Assembly (NCBI RefSeq): GCF_019049255.1
Contig: NZ_JAGMUJ010000150.1
Span: 186,001-250,000, forward strand
Length of the DNA: 64,000 nt
Reading direction: 5' to 3'
Origin: Streptomyces sp. AC558_RSS880
Lineage (GTDB): Bacteria; Actinomycetota; Actinomycetes; Streptomycetales; Streptomycetaceae
Positions 57,133 to 64,000 of this stretch are shown piece after piece; the stretch's first letter is position 1, and every line of letters starts with the position of its first letter. The notes under the pieces are model-generated. The model did not search any database. It saw only the letters and a program-made list of their open reading frames with translations, and was not told where the DNA came from. The position numbers and the translations under genes were made by a program.

Positions 57133-57140
57133 CGGCGCCC

Positions 57141-57173
57141 GCCGGTGGGCACCGACCGCCGGCGCCCACCGGC
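57141..57173 (+). terminator. Possible terminator after xylB
   Basis: 10-bp perfect arms at 57141-57150 and 57164-57173 with a 13-nt loop. Confidence 0.5.
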
Positions 57174-57287
57174 ACGGCACCGGCTGTCCGTGCCCGCCGC
57201 CCCGGCACCGACCGGCAGGCACGAGCCGACAGGCCGGAGCGACCGTCAGTACACCGACGACCGCAGAGACCGAGGAACGACGGAGGA

Positions 57288-58496
57288 ATGAGCGCACCGC
57301 CGCACAAGACCCGCCCGGCCGGTCCGGGGCGCGCGTTGCCCGACACCCAGCAGGGCATGCGCCGCCGCAACCTGTCACGTGTCATGCACACCGTGAGCGC
57401 CGAGGGGCCGCTGTCCCGGGCCGCCGTCGCCTCCCGCATCGGCCTGACCCGCGCGGCGGTGTCCACGCTGGTCGACGAGCTCATCCGCTCGGGCCTGCTG
57501 GAGGAGCTGGGCCCCGAGCGGCCCGGACGCGTGGGCCGTCCCGGCTCGGCGCTGGCCGTCAGCGGACGCGGCCCCGCGGGCATCGGCGCCGAGGTCGGCG
57601 TCGACCATCTCGCGGTCTGCGCGGTCGACCTGCGCGGACGGGTCCGGTCACGGACGGTGCGGCACGTCCCGAACCGGGACCGCGCCCCCGGCCCGGTGCT
57701 CGGGGAACTCACCGGGCTGATAGAGCGGGTCGTCGCCGAGGCGGAGGGCGAGGGCCTGTGGCCGGCGGGGCTCGCCGTGGCCGTGCCGGGCCTGGTCGCG
57801 CGCGACGCCCGGACCGTCGTACGCGCCCCGAACCTCGGCTGGCTCGACACGGACCTCGGCGACCTGCTCCCGGCGGACCTGCCGCTCACCGTGGCCAACG
57901 AGGCCAACTTCGGCGCGCTGGCCGAACTGTGGCTCGGCGAGGACACCCCGCGCGACTTCCTCCATGTGTCCGCCGAGATCGGCATCGGTGCCGCGGTCGT
58001 CGTGGACGGACGGCTGCTGCACGGGAACCGCGGCTTCGCGGGCGAGCTGGGTCACGTACCGGTACGGCCCGACGGACCGGAGTGCGCCTGCGGCGGGAGG
58101 GGCTGCCTGGAGCAGTACGCCGGCGAGGAGGCGGTGCTGCGCGCGGCCGGACTGGAGCCGGGCGAGGACCGCGTCGGCCTCCTCGCGGGCCGCGCCGCGC
58201 AGGGCGACACGGACGTACGACACGCCCTGGAGGAGGCGGGAACGGCGCTCGGGATCGCCCTGACCGGGGCGGTCAATCTGCTGGACCCCGAGAGCGTGGT
58301 GCTGGGCGGGGCCCTGTCCGGGCTCGCGCCCTGGCTGCTGCCGTCGCTCCGCTCCGAGCTGGCCCGCCGTACCGCGGGGCCGGCCTGTCCCGTCTCCGTG
58401 TCCCCGCTGGGGCCCGAGGGCCCGCTGCTGGGCGCGGCGCACTCGGTGGTGCGGGGGGTCCTGGACGACCCGGCGGTGGTGGCCGAACGGTCCTGA
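57288..58496 (+). CDS. ROK family transcriptional regulator, probable xylose repressor
   Basis: 402 residues. N-terminal winged HTH (NLSRVMHTVSAEGPLSRAAV, ASRIGLTRAAVSTLVDELI), then the ROK sugar-kinase-like domain with VAVPGLVARDARTVVRAPNLGW, IGIGAAVVVDGRLLHG and GELGHVPV. The zinc motif CACGGRGC is at about residues 266-273. Position beside xylAB identifies it as the likely XylR, released from the divergent operator by xylose. GGAGGA lies immediately before the ATG. Convergent with a DUF4180 gene across a palindromic terminator. Confidence 0.92.
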   Translation: MSAPPHKTRPAGPGRALPDTQQGMRRRNLSRVMHTVSAEGPLSRAAVASRIGLTRAAVSTLVDELIRSGLLEELGPERPGRVGRPGSALAVSGRGPAGIGAEVGVDHLAVCAVDLRGRVRSRTVRHVPNRDRAPGPVLGELTGLIERVVAEAEGEGLWPAGLAVAVPGLVARDARTVVRAPNLGWLDTDLGDLLPADLPLTVANEANFGALAELWLGEDTPRDFLHVSAEIGIGAAVVVDGRLLHGNRGFAGELGHVPVRPDGPECACGGRGCLEQYAGEEAVLRAAGLEPGEDRVGLLAGRAAQGDTDVRHALEEAGTALGIALTGAVNLLDPESVVLGGALSGLAPWLLPSLRSELARRTAGPACPVSVSPLGPEGPLLGAAHSVVRGVLDDPAVVAERS

Positions 58497-58516
58497 CGCG
58501 TGCCCCGGGGCACGCG
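58497..58516. terminator. 20-nt perfect palindrome between convergent genes
   Basis: The sequence from 58497 to 58516 is fully self-complementary and starts at the ROK stop; it can end both transcripts. Confidence 0.6.
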
Positions 58517-58518
58517 GG

Positions 58519-58890
58519 CTACCCGCGAGCGAGCCTCTGCTCGAGTTCCGCGCGGTCGGCGACGAACCACATCTGGGTGCCGCGGTTCGCCTCCCGCACG
58601 AAGTCGCGCAGGGCGTCGCTGTCCGCCACGTGGGAGGCGATGTCGCCGACGATCGCCAGACGGAGCCGGTAGTTGACGAACTTCTGCACCACGTCCCCGG
58701 CGACGCCCGAGCGCAGGGCGAAGAACTCGTCGGCCACCCGCTCGACGGGGACGGCCACCACCTCCGCGTGACAGCCCATGGCATCGCCGATCAGATCGAG
58801 GGCGGTGTCACCGCCGCTCAGCTTCCGGCCGTCCCGGTCGCACACGAGGACGGGAACGCCATGCCAGGTCATGAGCTCGTCGGCTGCCAT
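58519..58890 (-). CDS. DUF4180 domain protein
   Basis: The 123-residue protein has the family core AEVVAVPVERVADEFFALRSGVAGDVVQKFVNYRLRLAIVGDI, followed by DSDALRDFVREANRGTQMWFV. The small alpha/beta fold resembles STAS-like proteins; the function is unknown. No ribosome site precedes the ATG, but TACGAT ends 6 nt before it, so a leaderless transcript is likely. Confidence 0.85.
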   Translation of the reverse strand: MAADELMTWHGVPVLVCDRDGRKLSGGDTALDLIGDAMGCHAEVVAVPVERVADEFFALRSGVAGDVVQKFVNYRLRLAIVGDIASHVADSDALRDFVREANRGTQMWFVADRAELEQRLARG

Positions 58891-58896
58891 GACATG

Positions 58897-58902
58897 ATCG
58901 TA
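58897..58902 (-). promoter_or_regulatory. -10 box (TACGAT) of DUF4180 gene
   Basis: On the minus strand TACGAT ends 6 nt before the ATG at 58890. Confidence 0.5.
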
Positions 58903-59005
58903 TGTCAGTTCCCCACCGGTGTTCCGGCGGCCTCACAACCTCACCGCTCGATTACGAATCGCCCAACTTCTGGTGTCCGGACGTTGAGCAGGCAACGATG
59001 AGGGC

Positions 59006-59401
59006 ATGACACCGGCGCAGCGAGCCATGGAGCGACTGCTCACCTGGTCCGATCTCACGGCCTGTCCGGCCGGTTGCGGCACGGGGCAGGCGCTCCGCAC
59101 CGCCCGTGCGGAGATCGTCCACTTCCACTCCGCGCGGGACGTGGACCTCCACCTCACCCGTCGCGCCATCCAGCGCTTCCACTACGACCTGGGCGGGTCG
59201 AGCGCGATACAAGTGGTCCCGAATTCGGACTGGGTGACGGTGCATCTGGACTGCGCCACGGACGTGGACCTGCTGCTCAGTCTGGTGAGCGTCGCCCTCA
59301 AGGCGCACCAGAACAGATCTCCGTCCGCGCTGCCGGCACCGGCGGGGTGCAACTTCCACCGCGTCACCGTGCTGCCGCGGGACGCGGTCACCGACCGCTG
59401 A
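59006..59401 (+). CDS. Luciferase-like/DUF5519 domain protein
   Basis: The 131-residue protein has LLTWSDLTACPAGCGTGQALR at the start, EIVHFHSARDVDLHLTRRAIQRFHYDL in the middle and QVVPNSDWVTVHLDCATDVDLLLSLVSVALKAH. The layout matches DUF5519, a small fold annotated from a eukaryotic luciferase; no light emission is implied. GAGGG lies very close to the ATG. Convergent with a small membrane protein gene. Confidence 0.65.
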   Translation: MTPAQRAMERLLTWSDLTACPAGCGTGQALRTARAEIVHFHSARDVDLHLTRRAIQRFHYDLGGSSAIQVVPNSDWVTVHLDCATDVDLLLSLVSVALKAHQNRSPSALPAPAGCNFHRVTVLPRDAVTDR

Positions 59402-59420
59402 ACCGCGCCCGGCGCGGGGG

Positions 59421-59465
59421 CCTCACGGCCGCAGACCGCCGACGATGTCGGCGGTCGCCGTGAGG
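59421..59465. terminator. Nested hairpin between convergent genes
   Basis: Outer arms 59421-59429/59457-59465 and inner arms 59435-59443/59447-59455 are all perfect, forming an 18-bp interrupted stem. It overlaps the last codons of the minus-strand gene. Confidence 0.75.
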
Positions 59466-59617
59466 CCGCTGTGGATCGTGGGCGCGATGCTCGTGCTGGC
59501 CAGGTAGAACCCGAGCAGCAGACAGACCAGCGCGTGGGAGATCTTCAGCCCGCCGTTGCGCAGGAAGATCACCGCAAGGACCGAGAGCAGCAGCACCACA
59601 GAGATGGAAATGGCCAT
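59423..59617 (-). CDS. Small membrane protein (64 aa)
   Basis: AGGAGG lies 7 nt before the ATG at 59617. Two TM helices: AISISVVLLLSVLAVIFL and HALVCLLLGFYLASTSIAPT, with a short polar end. The family is widespread in Streptomyces with no known role; it often occurs alone. The open frame extends upstream to 59662, but the ribosome site fixes the start. Confidence 0.8.
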   Translation of the reverse strand: MAISISVVLLLSVLAVIFLRNGGLKISHALVCLLLGFYLASTSIAPTIHSGLTATADIVGGLRP

Positions 59618-59719
59618 CGTCAACCTCCTCCGCCACATCCTTTTCGCGGCGTTCGGCCGCAAGTGTGGCGTAGCGGAGGGTTCGTCCGGGCGGCTGACCT
59701 GTCCTCCGAACGTGTGGTG

Positions 59720-60583
59720 TCACGCCCTCCGGTGGGCGTCGAGGAAGGATTCCAGGCCCGCGAGGTCGTCCGTGTTGAGGTGGTCGACGTCCGCCGCCAC
59801 CAGTTCGCCCCAGAGCGCGTCGCGGGCGGGCCCCGGCAGGTCGGGGGTGGCCCAGAACCGCACCCGCTGCCCGCGCGCGTGGGCGGTGCCCACGATGTCG
59901 CGCAGTTTCCGGCGCTCGGCGTCGGGGAAGGCGCCGACGCCCCGCCAGGTGAAGTTGAGCGTCCAGTTGTCACTGATCAGCGGGACGAAGGAGGCCGGTG
60001 CGGTGCTGCCGAGGTCGGTGAGCCGGCCGTCGTAGAAGGCACGGCGGACCCTCTGGGCCTCCATGGGGGCACGGGCCGCGCGGTCGCCGGAGACGACGGC
60101 GGTGACCGGTCCGGGCAGCACCCTGCCGTGGGCGTAGGTGGTGAACAGGTGCCGGTAGCGGCGCAGGTGGCGGTCGAGTTCGAGATAGGTGGAGGCGCCC
60201 TCGGTCTTGATGTCGATCAGCAGCTGGAGCGGCCTGCGGTGCCCGCGGTACACCGAGCCGCGGTGGGCGCGGACCCGGGCGGTGAGCGGGTCGAGGTAGA
60301 GGGACTCGAGGGTGCGGGACGGGTCGAGGTCCTCGGGGTCGTGGGCGACCAGGAGTTGGCCGCCGACCAGGTAGATGTCGGCCTCGACGCTGCCGAAGCG
60401 GTGGTCGAGGGCGTCGAGGAGGGGACGGGGGTGCTCGTAGTCGTTGTGTGCGTGGGCTCGCCACAACGGACTCGGGCGGCGCTGCTGTTCACCGGCCAGT
60501 GCCTGGGTCGCGGGGAGGGCGGCGGTACCGGCGAGGGCGGCGCCGAGGGTGGTGAGGGCTCTGCGACGGGTGGTGAGGGCCAT
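59720..60583 (-). CDS. Tat-exported GDPD/PI-PLC-like phosphodiesterase
   Basis: 287 residues with a twin-arginine signal (TTRRRALTTLGAALAGTAAL). The TIM-barrel motifs are RAHAHNDYEHPRPLLDALDH, VEADIYLVGGQLLVAHDPED and LQLLIDIKT, as in glycerophosphodiester phosphodiesterase/PI-specific phospholipase C proteins; the two His fit general acid/base roles. Likely acts on phosphodiesters outside the cell. AGGGAGG precedes the ATG at 60583. Confidence 0.8.
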   Translation of the reverse strand: MALTTRRRALTTLGAALAGTAALPATQALAGEQQRRPSPLWRAHAHNDYEHPRPLLDALDHRFGSVEADIYLVGGQLLVAHDPEDLDPSRTLESLYLDPLTARVRAHRGSVYRGHRRPLQLLIDIKTEGASTYLELDRHLRRYRHLFTTYAHGRVLPGPVTAVVSGDRAARAPMEAQRVRRAFYDGRLTDLGSTAPASFVPLISDNWTLNFTWRGVGAFPDAERRKLRDIVGTAHARGQRVRFWATPDLPGPARDALWGELVAADVDHLNTDDLAGLESFLDAHRRA

Positions 60584-60712
60584 GCTCTGCCTCCCTGGAG
60601 GGGCCGTACGGGACCTCAGTGAGTATGAGGTCCGCAGGTGTCCAAGGGGCACGGCCGTGCGGGGAGTTGGCCGATCCGCCGTCGGTCGTTCACTTCACCG
60701 GGCCGGGCGCAC

Positions 60713-60749
60713 GGAGAAGCCCGCCCCCACCAGGGGGACGGGCTTCTCC
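60713..60749. terminator. Terminator of the acyl-CoA dehydrogenase operon
   Basis: Arms 60713-60723 and 60739-60749 pair perfectly and an inner C5/G5 stem extends them. It begins 14 nt past the stop of the minus-strand gene. Confidence 0.8.
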
Positions 60750-60763
60750 CGTTGTCCGGCCGG

Positions 60764-61843
60764 TCAGGGCGCTCTCAGGTCGACCAGTTCCGCCAGTGCC
60801 TCGCGGTGGGCGCCCGCCGTGCCGTAGGCGATCGAGTCGGCCTTGGCCCGCTTGAGGTGGAGGTGCACCGGGTGTTCCCAGGTCATGCCGATGCCGCCGT
60901 GCAGTTGCAGCGCCTCCTCGGCGGCCCGGACCGCGACGGGCGCGGCGTAGGCCTGGGCGACGGTGACCGCCACGTCGACGTCCTCGCCGGTCGCGAGCGC
61001 GTCGGCGGCGCCCCGGGCGGCCGCGCGGAGACTGACGACCTCCAGCCACAGCTGGGCGAGCCGGTGCTTGAGCGCCTGGAAGCCGCCGACGGGGCGGTTG
61101 AACTGCGTGCGGTCCTTCAGGTGGCGGACGGTCTCCGTCAACGACCAGTCGGCGGAGCCGAGTTGTTCGGAGGCGAGCAGTCCGGCACCGGCCCGCAGGG
61201 CGCGGCGTACCGCGGGCTCCGCGTCGCCCAGCCGGCGTCCCGGGGCGCCGTCGAGGACGACCGTCGCCACCGGCCGGGTCAGGTCCAGGGAGACCTGGGG
61301 GACGATCGTGACGGCGGCGGCGTCGACCGCGTACAGACCGCCGTCGTCGGCGGGCACCAGCAGCACATCGGCGACGGCGGCGTCCGCGATGCCGGTCAGC
61401 TCGCCGTGCAGGCCGCCGTTCTCGAGCCGTACGGCCTGGTGGGCGCCGCCGGCCGGGACGTTCAGGGCGACGGCGAGCGCGCCGATCACCGTGGCGGACG
61501 CCAACCGGGACAGCAGGTCGTCGGCGCCGCACTCCAGCACGGCCTCGGTGGCGACGACGGCGCTGGTCAGATACGGGACGGGCGCGACCGCCCGCCCCAG
61601 TTCCTCCAGCACGACCGCGGCTTCCCGATGCGTGGCGCCCTGCCCGTCCAGCTCCTCCGGGATCAGCAGGCCCGCGAGACCCATTCCGCCTGCGAGCGCC
61701 TTCCACAGCGCGATGTCGTGCGGGGCGTCCGACTCGGTACGGGCGATCACGCCCGCCGCGTCGCAGTGGTCGGTGAGCAGGTCCCGGACGGCGGCGCGCA
61801 GCGCCTCTTCCTCCTCCGAGTACAGCAGGTCGGGCGTGCTCAT
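60764..61843 (-). CDS. Acyl-CoA dehydrogenase, second subunit-like
   Basis: The 359-residue FAD-dependent protein has a typical N-terminal helical domain (ALWKALAGGMGLAGLLIPEELDG), a poorly conserved middle, and a C-terminal domain ending in ALQLHGGIGMTWEHPVHLHLKRAK. Its ATG overlaps the stop of the preceding dehydrogenase (ATGA). Paired, differently diverged dehydrogenases of this kind form alpha2beta2 heterotetramers in actinobacteria, often for CoA-linked sterol side chains or branched acyl chains. The middle beta domain lacks the usual FSEPGAGSD flavin motif, fitting the less active subunit. Confidence 0.88.
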   Translation of the reverse strand: MSTPDLLYSEEEEALRAAVRDLLTDHCDAAGVIARTESDAPHDIALWKALAGGMGLAGLLIPEELDGQGATHREAAVVLEELGRAVAPVPYLTSAVVATEAVLECGADDLLSRLASATVIGALAVALNVPAGGAHQAVRLENGGLHGELTGIADAAVADVLLVPADDGGLYAVDAAAVTIVPQVSLDLTRPVATVVLDGAPGRRLGDAEPAVRRALRAGAGLLASEQLGSADWSLTETVRHLKDRTQFNRPVGGFQALKHRLAQLWLEVVSLRAAARGAADALATGEDVDVAVTVAQAYAAPVAVRAAEEALQLHGGIGMTWEHPVHLHLKRAKADSIAYGTAGAHREALAELVDLRAP

Positions 61844-63021
61844 CGGGCCAGGTCCTTCCATGCGACGTCCTTGTCGGTGCGCGGCTCGGCCGGCAGGCCC
61901 AGGACGCGCTCGGCGACGATGTTCAGCAGGACCTCGCTGGTCCCGCCCTCGATGCTGTTGCCCTTGGAGCGGAGGTACCGGTAGCCGGCGTCGCGCCCGG
62001 TGAAGTCGACCAGTTCGGGGCGGCGCATGGTCCAGTCGTCGTACAACAGGCCCTCTTCGCCACGCAGTTCCACTTCCAGGCCGCTGATCTCCTGGTTGAG
62101 GCGGGCGAAGGCGAGCTTCATGCCGGCGCCCTCGGGGCCCGGTTGCCCGGCGACGAGCTGCTGGCGCAGGCGTTCGCCGGTGAGCCGGGCGACCTCCGCG
62201 TCGACCCAGAGCTTCAGCAGCCGCTGGTGCAGGTCGTGGGTGCGCAGTTCGGGCCGGTCGCGCCAGGTCTTCGAGACCGGCCCGATCATGCCGCCCTCAC
62301 GGGGCAGCCGCATACCACCGATGGCGACGCGTTCGTTGTTCAGGGTGGTCTGCGCGACCCGCCAGCCGTCCCCGACCTCGCCGAGGCGGTGGGCGTCGGG
62401 GATGCGGACGTCGGTGAGGAAGACCTCGTTGAACTCGGCCTCGCCGGTGATCTGGCGCAGCGGCCGCACCTCGACACCGGGGTCGGTCATGTCGCACACG
62501 AAGTACGTGATGCCCCGGTGCTTGGGCACGTCCGGGTCGGTGCGGGCGATGAGGATGGCCCAGCGGGCGAGGTGGGCGCTGGACGTCCACACCTTCTGCC
62601 CGTTGACCACCCAGTCCTCGCCCTCACGGACGGCGCGCGTACCGAGCGCTGCCAGGTCGGATCCGGCGCCCGGCTCGCTGAACAGCTGGCACCACACCTC
62701 CTCGCCGGTCCACAGGGGCCTCAGGAAGCGCCGCTTCTGCTCCTCGGTGCCGTACTGCAGGATCGTCGGCGCGGCCATGCCCAGGCCGATGCCGATGCGG
62801 CGCGGGTCGTTGTCGGGCGCCCCGGCGGCCTCCAGTTCGGCGTCCACGACGGCCTGGAGCGAGCGCGGGAGACCGAGTCCGCCGAGCCCTTCGGGGAAGT
62901 GCACCCAGGCGAGTCCGGCGTCGAAGCGGGCGCGCAGGAAGTCCAGGCGTTCAGTGGCGGCGGGTGGATGCGCGGCCAGCAGCTCCTCGGTGCGGCGGCG
63001 CAGTTCGGCGGCGTCGGTCAT
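61840..63021 (-). CDS. Acyl-CoA dehydrogenase
   Basis: 393 residues with complete acyl-CoA dehydrogenase features: FPEGLGGLGLPRSLQAVVDAEL, the flavin/substrate motif CQLFSEPGAGSDLAALGTRA, GQKVWTSSAHLARWAILIARTD, and RYLRSKGNSIEGGTSEVLLNIVAERVLGLP. It overlaps both its neighbours by ATGA, so the three genes are one translationally coupled operon. With the downstream partner it probably forms a heteromeric dehydrogenase of CoA thioesters; the substrate is not determined. Confidence 0.92.
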   Translation of the reverse strand: MTDAAELRRRTEELLAAHPPAATERLDFLRARFDAGLAWVHFPEGLGGLGLPRSLQAVVDAELEAAGAPDNDPRRIGIGLGMAAPTILQYGTEEQKRRFLRPLWTGEEVWCQLFSEPGAGSDLAALGTRAVREGEDWVVNGQKVWTSSAHLARWAILIARTDPDVPKHRGITYFVCDMTDPGVEVRPLRQITGEAEFNEVFLTDVRIPDAHRLGEVGDGWRVAQTTLNNERVAIGGMRLPREGGMIGPVSKTWRDRPELRTHDLHQRLLKLWVDAEVARLTGERLRQQLVAGQPGPEGAGMKLAFARLNQEISGLEVELRGEEGLLYDDWTMRRPELVDFTGRDAGYRYLRSKGNSIEGGTSEVLLNIVAERVLGLPAEPRTDKDVAWKDLAR

Positions 63022-63995
63022 GCGGCGGCTCCGTTCTCCGGCGAGGGCAGCACGGCGACGCGCCCGGTGGTGACGCCGTCGGCGACCCGCTGCACGGCGT
63101 CGGCGGCCCCGGCGAGCGGCACGCGCTCGCTCACCAGCGGCTTGATCGCGCCCCGCGCGGCGAGTTCGGTGAGCTGTTCGTGGCAGTGCTGGACCAGCTT
63201 GGGGTTCTTGGTGTTGTACAGGCCCCAGTGCAGGCCGAGGATCGCGTAGTTCTTGACGAGGGCGTGGTTCAGGGCGGGGCTCGGGATGGATCCGCTCGCG
63301 AAGCCGACGACGACGATCCGGCCCTCGAAGGCGACGGCCTTGGCGGACTGGGCGTAGGCCGGGCCGCCGACGGGGTCGTAGACCACGTCGGCGCCCCGGC
63401 CGCCGGTGGCCTCCTTGACCGCGGCGACGACGTCCTGCTCGCGCCGGTCGATCACCACGTCGCAGCCCAGCTCGCGGGCGACGGACGCCTTCGCGGCGCC
63501 GCCGACCACGCCGATGACGGTGGCGCCCGCCGCCTTGCCGAGCTGTACGGCCGCGCTGCCGACCCCTCCCGCGGCGGCGTGGACGAGCAGGGTCTCGCCG
63601 GCCTCCAGGCGGGCCCTGCGGTGCAGGCCGAACCAGCCGGTCTGGTAGCCGATGTGCAGGGCGGCGGCCTCGGCGTCGTCCAGCGCGTCCGGCGCGGGCA
63701 GCAGCGCGGCGGCGTCCGCGACGGCGTACTCGGCGAAGCCGCCGTGGGGCAGCGCGGGGTTGGCGATCACCCGGCGCCCGTCCTCGGTCTCGCCGCAGAT
63801 CTCCACCCCCGGGGTGAACGGCAGCGGCGGCCTGACCTGGTACTGGCCCCGGCACATCAGCGCGTCCGGGAAGTTGATGTTGGCGGCACGCACCTTCAGC
63901 AGGACCTGCCCGTCACCGGGCGCCGGACGCGCCACTTCCGCGAGGCGCATCACCTCGCCCGGCTCGCCGAGCTCGTGCACTTGCCATGCCTGCAT
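63018..63995 (-). CDS. NADPH:quinone oxidoreductase-type zinc-independent MDR enzyme
   Basis: 325 residues of the quinone oxidoreductase branch of medium-chain dehydrogenases: VRAANINFPDALMCRGQYQ, PFTPGVEICGETEDG, and the NADPH-binding VHAAAGGVGSAAVQLGKAAG, then DVVYDPVGGPAYA. The Cys/His zinc ligands of alcohol dehydrogenases are missing. It reduces quinones or enoyl thioesters/enones with NADPH. It is the first gene of the operon with two acyl-CoA dehydrogenases; the promoter would lie beyond the window, which ends 5 nt upstream of the ATG. Confidence 0.9.
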   Translation of the reverse strand: MQAWQVHELGEPGEVMRLAEVARPAPGDGQVLLKVRAANINFPDALMCRGQYQVRPPLPFTPGVEICGETEDGRRVIANPALPHGGFAEYAVADAAALLPAPDALDDAEAAALHIGYQTGWFGLHRRARLEAGETLLVHAAAGGVGSAAVQLGKAAGATVIGVVGGAAKASVARELGCDVVIDRREQDVVAAVKEATGGRGADVVYDPVGGPAYAQSAKAVAFEGRIVVVGFASGSIPSPALNHALVKNYAILGLHWGLYNTKNPKLVQHCHEQLTELAARGAIKPLVSERVPLAGAADAVQRVADGVTTGRVAVLPSPENGAAA

Positions 63996-64000
63996 GCGGG

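Noticed and set aside
1..64000. tRNA, rRNA or CRISPR array
   Set aside because: No cloverleaf with a TTCGA-type arm, no rRNA-like segment and no regularly spaced identical repeats were seen on reading; a dedicated tRNA or CRISPR scan was not possible here.

Overview
The window is about 64 kb of very GC-rich DNA (roughly 73% by eye). It has G/C-biased third codon positions, frequent GTG starts, GTGA/ATGA gene overlaps and long spurious ORFs on the strand opposite real genes. Gene families such as DUF5709, DUF5997, DUF6397, conservon proteins, LAL regulators, CYP170-like P450s and short xylose isomerases point to a Streptomyces chromosome, most likely an arm-proximal part of the core. No rRNA, tRNA or CRISPR array was seen.

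Layout. 0-8.8 kb: 3' end of an acyl-CoA dehydrogenase, an Asp-box protein, uracil-DNA glycosylase overlapping a BadF-type kinase, a CbiX-like protein, a lactonase, a FUSC membrane protein divergent from an Lrp regulator, and a HAD phosphatase. 8.9-19.2 kb: exported GH127 arabinofuranosidase with a LamG insert, a DUF4142 protein, a LysR-type effector domain without HTH divergent from DUF5997, two small unknowns, a MerR/sliding-clamp fusion, a KhtTU-like antiporter, a universal stress protein and a truncated AHSA1 gene. 19.4-24.9 kb: terpenoid cluster of CYP170-like P450, terpene cyclase with an unusual NSE motif, and a large LuxR (LAL) regulator. 24.9-28.0 kb: small accessory island with an IS5-type transposase relic, a membrane-anchored ricin-type lectin carrying a TTA codon, and a decayed serine recombinase. 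28.0-42.3 kb: YjbQ protein, FAD monooxygenase, MltG-like enzyme, homodimer-type ABC exporter with divergent MarR regulator, an asymmetric heterodimeric ABC exporter, DUF5709 plus ribosomal protein L31 type B, YdjM-like membrane protein, Ski2-like helicase and thioesterase. 42.3-49.0 kb: poorly conserved genes with decay (conservon relic, MpaB-like relic), a methyltransferase, unknowns and a secreted esterase. 49.2-58.9 kb: SNF2 ATPase coupled to a SWIM protein, a Pro/Ser-rich membrane protein, and the xylose block xylA <> xylB - ROK regulator. 58.5-64 kb: small unknowns, a Tat-exported GDPD-like protein, and an overlapping quinone oxidoreductase / two acyl-CoA dehydrogenase operon.

The items most worth a second look are: the protein at 14822-15919, which joins a MerR DNA-binding module to what look like only domains II and III of a DnaN clamp and sits behind its own MerR-type promoter; the terpene cyclase with Pro where the metal-binding Asn of NSE is expected; the TTA-containing lectin in the decayed island; and two neighbouring relics (43.9-45.9 kb) with the same lesion pattern. 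At least eight genes appear leaderless, with a -10 hexamer placed so that transcription would begin at or next to the start codon. All family assignments rest on motif recognition by eye; no database search was run.
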